A program made the position numbers and the translations under genes. A stretch of 64,000 nt of DNA from Polyodon spathula (taxonomy: Eukaryota > Chordata > Actinopteri > Acipenseriformes > Polyodontidae). Under the pieces are notes generated by a model. It ran no database searches, had not been told where the DNA came from, and saw only the letters and a program-made list of their open reading frames with translations. Within the stretch, counting starts at the first letter, position 1, and each line of letters opens with the position of its first letter. Below are positions 46,560 to 58,165 of the stretch, piece after piece. The DNA lies in assembly GCF_017654505.1 (NCBI RefSeq), contig NC_054538.1, forward strand, positions 56,710,184 through 56,774,183, in the 5' to 3' direction.

Positions 46560-48609
46560 GATATACTGCATCAGTGGGGCTGGACTGGGTAAAGTCAGAC
46601 CGCTCTATAAATGTTAGTTATGAACCACAGCCATCATTTTTTTTTTTTTTTTTTGTTAATCACAGCCAAAAGTAAGCTCATTATTAAAGTACATAACAGT
46701 GGAGTATGTTGCCTTGTATGATTTAGGAAACTGGAAAGTAAGCTTTTTCTCAGAGGAAATGATGCTTATGCGAATTCTGGAATTGGATGAAGGCCAGAAA
46801 TTACTGTGTATTGCGGAGTGTGAAACAAGCTATTTAATTGAATCTATCTGAAAATGCTCAAACTGTATTTGTGATATCTGTGTGATAGCACATGCATTTG
46901 CATGCTTACACAGAATATTGTGGCATTTCCAAAAGGGAAAATTACTGTAGGAAATCAGCAGATGTACTATAATCATGACAGCCAAACTGGACTGACATTT
47001 TTCCCCAGAGAACTACTGTAACACAGTTAGTGTAGCAAAATGACATGTATCCTATTTTTAACCTTTTGTACTGTAGATTTGCCTAGTAGGAATCTCGCTG
47101 TTAGCAGCTGTTTAGCAAAAAAAAAAATACCATGGTAACCTTTATATCACAGTATACAGTACATCATGCAAGTTATCAAATAAAGACTTAAATAAATAGA
47201 GACTAATGTAAATCACTTAAATTACTGTAATTCACAAAAATAAAACCAACAAGTCACACTTCCTTTCATGGAATGATTTAAACATTTGGTATTTAGTATT
47301 TTACTATGCCAGATAACTTATGTTTCTTTTTTATGAAGACAATCAGAATAATTAAAACAACAAAAAATAAATAAATAAAATTGCACACTCTCAACGTTAT
47401 ACTACAACAGTATTAAGATCTATTATTTGCTCAAAATGGCATGGTACTGTAGTTTGTTAAAACATTTTAATATATAAAATTAAATAAATAAGTACTGTTT
47501 AGCTGATGGTCATTTTATTTTTTTTCAACCGGATAAATAAAATATGTATAACAAAAAAATTTATTATAATACTAAAACGTGTTACTGGATTTATAGCTAC
47601 ACGTCACGAGATTGCACAAGTAAGCTTCCAATGATTATTACACATGTGGAGTTTGTAAAAAAAAGATTTCTTCTCTTACCTAAGAAAATTGGAACACTGT
47701 TATAACTTGATATAGTTATAAGTTTAAACAAAACTATGTTGATAATAAGTAGGTTATCCTGCTGCAGTCGCGGGTCTGTGCTAATTTTATTTGAGACGTT
47801 GGTCGTGTTCTTATAACGCAGATTTCCGCAGTTCTGCACAGAATCGTGGAGATGCGCTGTAGACATCTCTCTACACCCACAGAAGTCTGTACAGATTCTG
47901 CAGAGCCCAGCGCAGCTTTGAAATGTTACTGCTGGAGGCAGACTGCGGCTGTGAATCAAAGGGACGATGCAAAGATCACGAGTGACCTGCTAATCGTAAT
48001 GCAAATAACCACTAAAACTACTGCTGCCACCTTGTTAGAGGAGATGAATGACATTTTATCATTATAAAATGAAGCCGTGAACAGCCTTGTCAACGCTATA
48101 TTAAATAAATCATTTTTTTATTCAGACATAATGTACTAAATCTGTGATAAGTGATGTATAATTTTACAATAAAGTTAATGCTAATCAATTACTTTAAACT
48201 AACTGTTGATAATCCAGACATATGTAAATATAGGACGTTGAAATGTATGCTACGCTGCAAGGTTTGGAGAGGGCGTTTCTCTAAAAGCTGCGTGTGATAT
48301 CAGAAAGACAGCAGCCAAGAGCAACCGGCACAGCAAGCTCTGGGTAACAGAATGCAGCAATTGAAACGTGTATTCTGTGTTGTTGACAGTTTCCTTCAAA
48401 ACCATTATCAGAATACGGTATCAGTTCACAAAAAGATCTTCTTCAGACACTTTACTAAGGCTGTAAGTACCATCCCTTTGTTTAGAAGAAGCGTGTTTGC
48501 AGTTGAAAAATGCGTTAACTGTTATATAAACAAATTAAAATAATTGCGGTGTAGTCTTAATACTGTAATGTACCTAAACCGAAAAACTGGTATACCGACC
48601 CATCCCTAC
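46560..48609. mobile_element. possible hAT-like element, right end visible
   Basis: The segment ends in CTGGTATACCGACCCATCCCTA (48588-48609), whose reverse complement, TAGGGATGGGTCGGTATACC, is the tip of a known vertebrate hAT group. A weaker counterpart with ATACCATGGTAACC sits near 47127-47140, so the element may span about 47.1-48.6 kb. No transposase frame is seen; a 120-residue minus-strand frame (47959-47597) is unassigned. Poly-T lies at about 46639-46655. The left limit is very uncertain. Confidence 0.35.
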
Positions 48610-48718
48610 TGGCAATGAGGATATTTCAACATGTATTTGAAATTTAAATATCGGATTTCACATAGCATTCTGTAACAGTAATACTTTATACTCTCACATG
48701 AAGTTATAGGTATTATAG

Positions 48719-49327
48719 TGTTGCGTGGAAGTGAAGGAGGATCACACAGGATTGCAGTTTCTTGGATTCACAGTTTATTAACGCAGGGCATATAAATAAT
48801 AAAGGACCACTGTCTGCTGTGGACCGTAGCAAAGTAAAACAAAAGAATAAAAGCAAGTCCAAAGCATGCTGTCACAGCTATGTGCTACAGCCACTAAGTG
48901 CAATCTCTGGTCCTTGGTAGTCCCACTTCTGTGCTCTCTATGGCTTTGTGTCTGCAGCACTCTGTCTCGATCAGTCTCAGCAGTGCAGTCTCAGCAGCAC
49001 TCTGTCTCGGTAGTACTCTGTCGTGATCAGTCTCTGCCACACTCTAGGTCTCAACTCTGCAGCAGCAGTCCATTTCTCACTACAACTGGCCTGTTGGTTT
49101 CCTCCTTCTCTCTACAACCAAAACCCTTCTATTGTTTTTACCGTTGCCAGCTTGAGTTCCCTTCTTTGAACCTTTAAGACTCTGGAGTGTTCGTCTGCCC
49201 CGTGCCGTTCAACACTCTCCGCATCCAAACAGCAAAATAAGTCCTCTTAGTTTGTGCACTGTCAGGCCATTTGAAATATAATGTTAAATAAAAGATCTAC
49301 GTTTATTTTCATAAATATGGCGTGACA
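48719..49327 (-). mobile_element. solo LTR, reverse orientation, with internal CTCTGTCTCG repeats
   Basis: On the minus strand it begins TGTCACGCCATA and ends CACGCAACA, and it carries TTAATAAAC about 60 bases from the end, a standard LTR layout. Between about 48956 and 49047 (plus strand) CAGCACTCTGTCTCG and CAGTCTC blocks recur three or four times. No target duplication is obvious. Its sequence is unrelated to the other LTRs here. Confidence 0.6.
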
Positions 49328-51680
49328 ATGTGCAAGAATAAAGGTCCATAACAAAGTTCATGGTAAAACAGGGCAGTGGGTGTATATTTATTGTTTTCAC
49401 TGTGACCCTGCACAGCAAGCACAATATTTTTACAAACAAACAAAACCTAGTTCCACTTTGGAACCCCAACTGAACATATGTTTGTCATGCTGCAAGTCAG
49501 TCAGCTAGCTGTTTGCTGACTTTTCAACACTCCTGTTGCACAAAAGCCAAACTTGTAAATCGGAGTAGCAAGTTCCCTTGAAATGCTTTCCTTTTACCTT
49601 CTGTTTCCACATCACAAAAGTATTGCAGGATCGCAACATGTGAAAAAAATTAAATGTTGATCATTATAGGAGTCATTTCTTTTGCAAGTTGGAGTGATGT
49701 ACCTGACCTCTGACATAGCAGATAGAAACGAACCCCAATTGACTTGCCTCCTAAATCTGAAGCAGCATAGCCAGAAGTAAATAAGGATCAGAGTGGCTGT
49801 GTTGATCTTCGTTTGATGGACACGGGTTTGTTTGTTTTGCCTTTAAATATGTGCGAAACAAAAAGTAAATAATTGTTCAGATATTTGTAGAATACATACA
49901 GCTCACTTCCAGACATTGCCTATGCAAGTTGTATTCAATGCGTTTGCATAGGGTCTTACAGCTGGTACATGGCTGTGTTCTATAATTCTCTCAAAGTTCC
50001 ATTACAGGTGGTGTCCAGTTGAAAATTAACCATTTCACTGCCATGTTGTTTTTAACCTCTGGACAAATTAATTACACACCTTTTTTTTTTTTTTTTTTTT
50101 TTTCCCTTCCACGTTTTCCTTCATGTTTACAAACCATTCAATCTGATATGACATACTGGACTCAAGTTATGCTACCAGTGATGCTTTGTCTTGATTAACC
50201 CCGCCCCTCCTTTTTTCTATCTCCTCGGTCAGAAATGATGTCATGGGATTATTTCAGGGACTTCTACTGGGCTCATATTGTGTGAAGTCTTAAACTGGTT
50301 ACGAGGGAAGATTGAAGGTCATAGGGTCAATGTAGCATTCATTAACACACAACATGGAAGACGGTGAAAAGAAAAAAGCTGCAGAGCTAATTTAATTTAA
50401 TGACCGGGACATATAGTTACATGCTGTGAACAGTAAAAGCCTGGTGATACTGTGCATGCAGACAGTGAAACAGTGATATACAGTGGAACTCATAAGAGTC
50501 TTAAGCTCATTAGCACTGTACTTCCCGTACAGTTTGGGCTGAATTAAGCCTTTCGATCCCGGAATGGCTGTTGCATTGTCTTTTATTAAAATGGCTTAAT
50601 TCTCTTTTGGCGAGATCAAGTACAGGCTACATTGAGTATTTGAGTGAAAGGACTTCATAAAACTATCCAGACATTCATACTGAGGTGATTAGCAAGCTTA
50701 CATTGTTAACAACCTGCTTTTCTTAGTTTACTGGTGACTGATTTTATTAGATTTTTTTCGCTAGCTGCAATAAAACATTAGTCCAGAACACACGATTCTA
50801 AATGGTATGTTCATATAAAAGTGCACTTTGTATCTGATGAAAAGCTTGATTTGTAATAATCTCCTCTACGCTGGTTAAAGTGCATCACATCCAAAATATC
50901 CACCAGAGCTTCATTAGGCCACTGCAGAGATAATAGACTGCCAAAACAGCAGCGTATTAAAAACAGAACTGTCGCATCATGTTGCTGTATTCTGTGTTGT
51001 CATGGAAACATAGTGCTATATTGAAAAAAGTGTACATATGAGGGTGTGAAATAATATTCCTTTATAAAATGGCTTGTATAAATTAAATGCTGTGATTGGC
51101 TGAACAAGATAAGATGACCGTGCGATAATTATTGTCTTGCCGCAGGGCTATGACATCATAGACCATCTCCGTTACCTGATCTGTTAATATTGCTATGCCT
51201 TTAATAATAATTAAAAATGAGTGACTTTCCACAAGTTAATTTGGACCTTTTAGGAGAATTGTCATTTGAAGCAGAACAAAAAGACTGTCAACCTCGGAAA
51301 AGACAAAGTCTATAGTATAGAGTAGCCGTGTGGTCAGCATGGCAGATCTGGCCAGTTTCCCGCATGCATACACGGTGTGGATAGTAGGGGTAAGGTGACC
51401 AGATTAAGTCCTTAACTGGGACAGTATGGAAATATTGTGAATAACTTCCAACATCTAAGCTATGGGGAAGCTCTAGGGTTTTTAATTTTACCTATGTTTG
51501 AACTAATATCATATTGAAAGTGAATGCATGGTGATATTTAGAGTGGAATCCTTTACTTTCAAAAACTTTTTTGTGAATAAATTATCTTATTGTCTTTTTG
51601 TAATTTAATTTCTACACAACAAGTATAGTTATTACATGCTGTGAAAATTAGCTGCAGTGCAGTATATATAAAAAAAATAA
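49328..51680. other. unassigned intron sequence
   Basis: Poly-T lies at about 50080-50103, and a short copy of the head of repeat B at about 51392. 50480-50720 is low in simple repeats and lacks transposon hallmarks, so it could be ancestral intron. No exon is seen. Confidence 0.5.
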
Positions 51681-51949
51681 TAAAAAAAAAAACAAAACAA
51701 ACCAAAAAAAAAACAGCCAGTCAGCTGTGCAATTCCTCCACTGGGGCTGTGTTCCGACCTGCCTAGCTGTTGAGTAGACCTTGCTGGCAACCTCAGCCCA
51801 CCCCCTCCCCCGGTGTGTCGGGCCTTTTACAAGTTGTGTTTTGTTTTTCTCTGTTGTGCTTCTTCGCCCACCACGGCTTCAGCCTTTTTGTCCCACTGGT
51901 ATATGCTGCTCGCTGACCAGGTGTGTGACTACACATGGTCAGGGTAGGC

Positions 51950-52215
51950 ACCACTGCATTAGCTGTCCCCCGGTGCTTCGGTACCTTTATGCACGCTCAG
52001 CCCTTGGTACTTCGGTGCCTCGGTGTGCACAGTGTTCATTGCACACGATACTCTGTGCATACAGTGCGCAAGGTGCCTTGGTTGCACAGCGCCTTAGTGC
52101 ACCCGGTGTGTTGCTCACGGCGCTCAGTGCACGTGCACACGGTGCTGCACAGTACTGGGTGTACACAGTCCATATGGTACGCGGTGCGAACGGTGCCTCC
52201 GTGCCCTGTGTCTGT
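51950..52215 (+). repeat. degenerate CGGTGC / CAGTGC short-repeat block
   Basis: Around 20 variants of (C/A)(G/A)GTGC occur about every 10-15 bases, giving a GC-rich block. Two forward frames and one reverse frame stay open through it only because of its composition. Confidence 0.75.
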
Positions 52216-52542
52216 AGACTGTGCTCCACTCTGTTGTAGGTTATGCTCTGCCCCGGTTGTGTAACTTCATGCAGTCCAGGCTAGACACCCTTGTACAGCT
52301 GCTGTGATTGAGACTGTGCGAAACTGCTCTCTCTGTCTTGTTTTCTGGTGTTCCCCCTGCAATTTTATTGCTGGAAGCCGGCTTGCCACTTCACTGGAAT
52401 CAGAAACTGCGTCTGTGAACTCGGCTATAAACTCTGCACAACTGCGCTGTTTCTTCTTCTTTTCAACAGCCTGCATCACTTTGTGATTGTAGTCCTCTTT
52501 TCTAACCTTACAGTGCTTGCTGTTTGGTGTTTTCCTCTGCTA

Positions 52543-53075
52543 TTGCAGTTAAAATAAATAAATAAAACAACAACAAAAAAAAGACACGTGATCCTCCACC
52601 AGACCCTGGCTCTGCCGTGCCCCGCTGTTGTTGCATTCCCCCTGGCTTGTTTGAGCCCGCCTACCCGTCACACTGGTTAAAAAATAAATACAAAAATCAG
52701 TTACCTGTGTTGCCGTGGTGATTGCTGTTTTACCCTCACAGCATTACTGGTGTGTGTGTTTTTTCTTTACTTCCTTGCAGTTTAAAAAAAAAAAAAAAAA
52801 AAAGTGTGATTCCTCCACCGGGACCCAGCTCTGCTGTTTCAGCCAGTCTACTTGGCGTGCTTGGTAATAACAATAATAATGCAAATTTACAGTTCACCGG
52901 CCTGTGACTGTGTTTTTCCAATAGCTGAATTGCTGTGAGTGTAAGCGGATCTATATACATTTTTTTATACAATATTTTTTTTTTTCTATTACTGCCTTTT
53001 GCAGTTTAAAAAAAAAAAAAAAGTACACTTTTTCTGCCTGTCTAACACACCGCAGCTCCTTGAGCCTGTGCTCCA
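52543..53075 (+). repeat. diverged tandem array, period about 225-235 bases
   Basis: Three successive units each begin with a pyrimidine tract and TTGCAGTT, an A-rich run, then TGATTCCTCCACCGGGACC-like sequence. Unit starts (GCAGTT) lie at about 52547, 52780 and 53002. Later parts of the first two units also align (CACTGGTTAAAAAATAAATA against TGCTTGGTAATAACAATAAT). A related single block sits at about 51685-51760. Confidence 0.75.
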
Positions 53076-54243
53076 CTCCGGTATGTGCTGTCCAGAACCA
53101 GGCTTTTGCTGTTCTGCACCCTAGTGCAACACTGTGTGCTTCACTGTATTGCTCTCCTGATTGTCTACGTAGGCAAGCCTCTCACCTGAGCGAAGGCGTA
53201 AATATTGGAGTGATAGTCAACCATCAATTGGTGATGACAGACGCATCCAGATCTGGTTGGGGGGCGATCTGGGCAGGCAGATCCCTAAATGTGTGGGAGC
53301 TGAGAACGGTCAACCTCGCGCTTCAACATTTCCTTCCTCTGTCCCAGAACAGACGTGGCCTTGTCCGCACGGACACCACGTCATTAGTGGCGTACGTGAC
53401 CCACAAGAGAGGGCTTCGGTCCTCGAGATTACACCGCACTGCCTTTCGGCTGTTGATCTGGGCACAGAGGCGCGCACTTTTTCTCCGGGCTGTCCATCTC
53501 CCGGGAATGGGGACATCCTCTCCAGGGAGGGTCCTCAACCATCAGAATGGCGACTGCACCCTTGTGTGGTGCAGCGCATTTGGGAATGCTTCGGAGAAGC
53601 CCATCTCTTCCCACGGCAGAAACGACCCATTGCCACCTGTGGTTCTCCCTCAGCAGCTGCGGAGGTCCACTAGGCGTCGACGCCCTAGCCCACAACTGGC
53701 CCAAAGCGCTTTTGTACGCTTTCCTGGCGATATCGCTACTCCCTGCCTTCCTCCATAGTCAGGAAGAGACAAGACGACAGTACTTCTGGTAGACCCCAGA
53801 TGGCACGTAATTTTCTGATCTTCAAACCTTTGCCAGCTGTTGCAGGGCCAACCCTGGGAGATCCTGTTGCGCATGGATCTCCTCAGCCAGACGCAAGAAA
53901 TCCTCTGGCACCCAGAACCAGGCAGATTGTGGGTCTGGCCCCTGAATGGAACTGTCTATCTGCCTTAGAGCTTTCGGACACAGTTGCCTGTACAGTGCAG
54001 AATGCTAGGGCCCCCTCCACAGGAGCATTGCATGCCTACAACTGGAAGTATTTTCAAAATTTTTTCAGTTGTGCTTTAAAAATACCAACATTTCGAGAGC
54101 CTTTAGTTTCAAGGGGAAGAGCATACATGCCTAGGTGCCTCCAGAGGTGCATAACTGAAAAATGCCTGATCATCCATAGAGCAGAGCCTGGACACTTAAC
54201 AGATTGCTGCAGATTGCAAGTTACACACAGGAATGTAACTTAG

Positions 54244-55190
54244 AGCCAAGACCATTCAAGGCTTTATAGGTCAACAGTGTTTTAAAATGAGCCCTCCTCT
54301 TAACAGACAGCCAATACAAGAATGCCAGAATAGTTTTCATATGTTCACATATTTTAGTTATTTTTAAGACTGTAGCTGCAGAATTCTGTACATACTATAG
54401 CCTACTCAGATCATTTTTAATACACCTGCAAGCAAGGCATTGCAGTAATCAAGTTGAGAATAGACAAAGGCATGTGCTAGCTTCTCCTCGTCAGGCAGGG
54501 AGAGAATAGGTTGTAGTCGAGCACTGTTACAGAGATGCAAAAATGACACCTTGATGACATTCACATGAGACTCAAAGGTTAAACTAGGGTAAAAAATTAC
54601 ATCAAGATTCCTAATTTCAGAGCTAGACCGAATGTCAGTCCCATCAATAACCATGTTAAAGCTACCGAGTTTGTGCAGATGATGTGGAGAGCCAAGCAAC
54701 ATTACCTTTGTCCTTGCACAATTCAACTGCAAAAAGTTCTGTTGCATCCATAATTTAACTTCAGCCAAACTGTGTGAAAGTACAAAACAGACACTTTAGT
54801 GTCAGGGTACAATACATCTGAGTATTGTCCGCACGTGAGTGGAAACTCACGCTGTGATGACTGATTATCTGGCAGAGTGGCAGCATATAGGTGCTGAATA
54901 AGAGAGGCTCAGTATAGAACCCTGGGGAACACCTGAGGAAGGACCACCCACTAAAACAGATTGCTTTCTGTCAGACAGGTAAGATCTGAACCAGCAAAGA
55001 GCAGTGCCTGTAATCCCCACATAGGTCTCCGAATGACTAAGAAGAATGGCATGATCAACAGTATCAAACGCAGCACTAAGATCCAAGAGAACCAAGATGG
55101 ATAAAGCTCCAGAATTAGCAGCCAGAAACACATTATTGATAGCTTTAACAAGGGCTGTTTGTGTGCTATGGTCTAAAGCCTGACTGAAAA
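54244..55190 (-). mobile_element. L2-type LINE fragment (reverse transcriptase)
   Basis: On the minus strand [16 protein letters not shown] (about 55095-55045) is the RT block with the first catalytic Asp. It is followed by [18 protein letters not shown] and [10 protein letters not shown] (to about 54920). A second frame, 54768-54406, has VKLWMQQNFLQLNCARTK, NLDVIFYPSLTFESHVN and FVYSQLDYCNALLAG, the later RT and thumb blocks. The segment with the FADD-type site between them is scrambled. It starts immediately after the DIRS-like remnant ends. It is a separate insertion from the L2 copy at 43.9-44.8 kb and differs in sequence. Confidence 0.9.
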
Positions 55191-55304
55191 ACTTAATGCA
55201 AAAAAACAGCTCATTAATCAGGTGTCTAGTTACTCTTGATTTCTATGGAAATCCAGAGATTATAAATATATATATATCTAAATGATATAATGCTAAAAAA
55301 ACAG

Positions 55305-55367
<63 letters not shown>

Positions 55368-55699
55368 TTACACATTAAATACAAAATGTACACAATTCAA
55401 ATACAAAATGTACATGTGGTGCATTACATTTTGTAATACTCTAATTTATTAGATAAAGAAAATTGCCAAAGATAGATCTCATATGCCAATTTTGCTCCTT
55501 ACTGTGAATGAGCACCTGTACATATGCAGCAAATAATTAGTTCCATAATATTCAAGCCATCTCAGATCCCAAAATGTCTGTGTTAGATGCTGTCATTCAA
55601 TACTCTGGGAGTACAAACAGCAATTTCATTTGAGCAAATTGTGATATCGCCGATCGTTTTGCAGAGATATTGAGGGTGGATGGCTTTTGGGAGACAGTG

Positions 55700-55701
<2 letters not shown>
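55191..55701. other. unassigned sequence with (TA)n
   Basis: A (TA)n run spans about 55307-55358, with a smaller one at 55265-55277. Nothing else recognised. Confidence 0.6.
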
Positions 55702-55740
<39 letters not shown>

Positions 55741-55761
55741 TAATAATAATAATAATAATAA

Positions 55762-55839
<78 letters not shown>
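55702..55839. repeat. long (AAT)n microsatellite
   Basis: About 138 bases of AAT units with two A-rich interruptions. Open frames through it (poly-Asn, poly-Ile, poly-Tyr) are artefacts. Confidence 0.98.
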
Positions 55840-55840
<1 letters not shown>

Positions 55841-56317
55841 CATCCTATTTTCTATTTTCTATGGGTCAAAATGCGTCAAATTTAAGGGACAAATTGAAGA
55901 ATCGTCATCTTATTGAGACACAGATACACACATCTCTTGTGTCCACATCAAAACAAATAATGCAAGGTGCAAGGGCCAATGAAATGTGGTATAAAAAAGA
56001 AGAGAAAACAGCCAGGGACAGGGCACAGAGCTCCATCAGTGTTTCCACACGAGTGTCAAAAGCACATTCTTAGGAATCTCAAGAAATTGCTCATTTCATA
56101 GCACATCACAGTCTAAAAATAGATATTTCAGAAGTAAACGTAATATTTAGCAAAGCAGAACAAATTGCTAGTCATACCACAAATGTTCTGAAATACATGT
56201 CTAATCTGAACTACAGTAAATGCCAAATTACAGAATATTTCATATATTCATGTTCACCTTTTAAGGATATTCTATTTTAACCATCAGTTAATTAATTCAA
56301 TAAAAAAATAAAATAAA

Positions 56318-56395
<78 letters not shown>

Positions 56396-56900
56396 ACGTA
56401 AAAAGGCTCTGTTTGACAGAGTGATCATTAGCAGAAATATTTCTGATCTTTGATGCAGCTGGTGTCTTTTTCATTGAAGATATTTTCAAGAAATTGTGTA
56501 GCTCTATGCAATGTGTTCATTCATTTACAGGAAGCAAACTAAACAGTCTGTCAGGTTCATAAATGTGACAGGTAGAGTAACAGTAGAACAAACATTTTCT
56601 GTATTTGTTTTTAAGTGTTAAAAAATATGTAATTACACTCTTGTTTCATAAATGGGCATTTCCATGGGGAACTACATATTCCCTTGGGTTACCGTTTTCT
56701 ATTTAATTTGGTTAACAGTTGTTCAAGTTGCCCCGTCAAAACTTTGAAAAAACATGTATGCATTATAAAATGGATGCATAGATACAAGAATGGAAGAAGG
56801 AATCCCATTGCATAGCAGTTTGAACCATTCCCAGTTTTGCTATGAATTTTTAAAGACTCACCTGAACTTGTTATCTATACACTGGCTCAAGTTTGTATAA

Positions 56901-56932
<32 letters not shown>

Positions 56933-57949
56933 TGACCGGTAGATCTCACCAGTTTATATGTGCTGTAAACTTGGATAGCAGGGATTTAGGAAAGTAAATT
57001 TTTTTCTGTAATAGCATTGTAAAATTTTAAAAGGTTGTTGTTCACACCCTTTTTAATGCAATGCATGTTTAATTTTTGGTGTGTTCTTATGATGCATGAT
57101 TTCCTATACATTAGCATAGCCTCTCGTAATTACCATATAATGACACCCACTGGCCCTTTAGTTCTTCAGGTTTACAAATCATTCCATCTGATATAACATT
57201 CCCCTTCACAAACTCCCATTTCATTCATTGTGGAATTGGAAATTTTTGAATAAGGTATTTGAGCACTACAAAACTATGTGAACGCAAGTACGTAGATGCT
57301 GGCGGGTTATTAATTTTCCCTTTGTTATAATGCTGGCATGAACAACAGACAAAACACTCCAAATATGTCCAGTACTTGGAGCAAGCAATAAACTAAAGTC
57401 AATTAAATAAAACTTCCTGGTGCATGCTGCCGCCTTATTAGGCCTGTTGAGATTTGAGAATTTTTTTTTTTTTTTTTTTTTTTTTAAACAAACAAACTCA
57501 CCTGTGTGGTGTTTTTTTTTCTTCCTCTGCTTATCCAAACTTATTGACAGCACATGAAATTAAACTTCACTCCACACATTATTTTTCCAGAAAGCCTTAA
57601 AGACAGTAACCAATGCTGCAGTGGATACAGTTTTAACCCCTAAACAGGGGTGGCTGTGGATAGCATAATCCCTGCAACAGTTTGCAGTGTACTCATGGCT
57701 TAGGGAATTCACACCCAGGAAGGCATGTTATTGGCTACAGAAAATAAATGACAGTATTGAGAATATGCTGCTGCTTTTTCATTGTGTATTCTGGATGATA
57801 CGGCTGACATCAGATGATGTTTGTCAGTTTGGTCGCCTCAGGTACAGGGTCATACTGTAGTTTTCAAGAGGCATTGTTAGTTTTTCCAAATGCATTTCTT
57901 GCTCCAATATCAAATTTAAGTTATATTTTGAACTGTGCTAAAGTATGAT
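55840..57949. other. unassigned intron sequence with simple repeats
   Basis: (TA)n at 56322-56392, (AAT)n at about 56901-56930 and poly-T at about 57461-57485. The open frame at 55861-56073 has no known domain. No exon is seen. Confidence 0.55.
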
Positions 57950-58165
57950 CAATTACAGGTTTTTTGATAGTGGTCTGCAAGAATCAGGGGCAGCCAGCTG
58001 GCACAGAGAGGCCTTCGCAGTGTACATTCTGAACCGATGAGCATACCCAGTGGAACTCTTACAGTTTGTATGTTTAATCCCATAACAGGCACACTTCCTG
58101 GGAATGTACTGCTTAAGGAGAATCCTCTCCTTGAACAGCTGGAGAGACTCATCCACAGATATATG
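57950..58165 (-). mobile_element. piggyBac transposase fragment
   Basis: The minus-strand frame from 58156 reads DESLQLFKERILLKQYIPRK, then CYGIKHTNCKSSTGYAHRF and MYTAKASL. This matches the piggyBac core (DE S-x-x-x-F-K-x-R, KQYIP-K, K-x-GIK, SKTGY) around the first catalytic Asp, as in PGBD proteins. A stop follows at 57953. Only about 65 of some 580 residues remain, with no TTAA-flanked ends visible, so it is a small relic. Confidence 0.8.

Larger units (their letters stand above)
51681..54060 (+). mobile_element. DIRS-like tyrosine-recombinase retrotransposon remnant
   Basis: The coding remnant at 53180-54060 starts with RNase H blocks MTDASRSGWGAIWAG, WELRTVNLALQHFLPL and LVRTDTTSLVAYV. 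It continues with LRAVHLPGMG, GEWRL-type sequence and LGVDALAHNWPKALLYAF in shifted frames, then MDLLSQTQEILWHPEPGRLW. It ends with NARAPSTGALHAYNWKYF, which resembles the entry to a DIRS tyrosine recombinase domain. This order (RNase H, then recombinase) fits DIRS elements, which integrate with a recombinase instead of an integrase. The reverse transcriptase proper and most of the recombinase are missing, and at least three frameshifts are present. The 1.5-kb GC-richer leader (51681-53180) has two kinds of repeats and probably belongs to the same element, which is inference. Confidence 0.75.

Noticed and set aside
51781..52264. 152- and 109-residue Cys/His/Ala-rich frames
   Set aside because: They arise from the GC-rich CGGTGC repeat block, with frames open on both strands. 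Not evidence of a protein.
55583..55885. Open frames of 71-86 residues rich in Asn, Ile or Tyr
   Set aside because: They are translations of the (AAT)n microsatellite.
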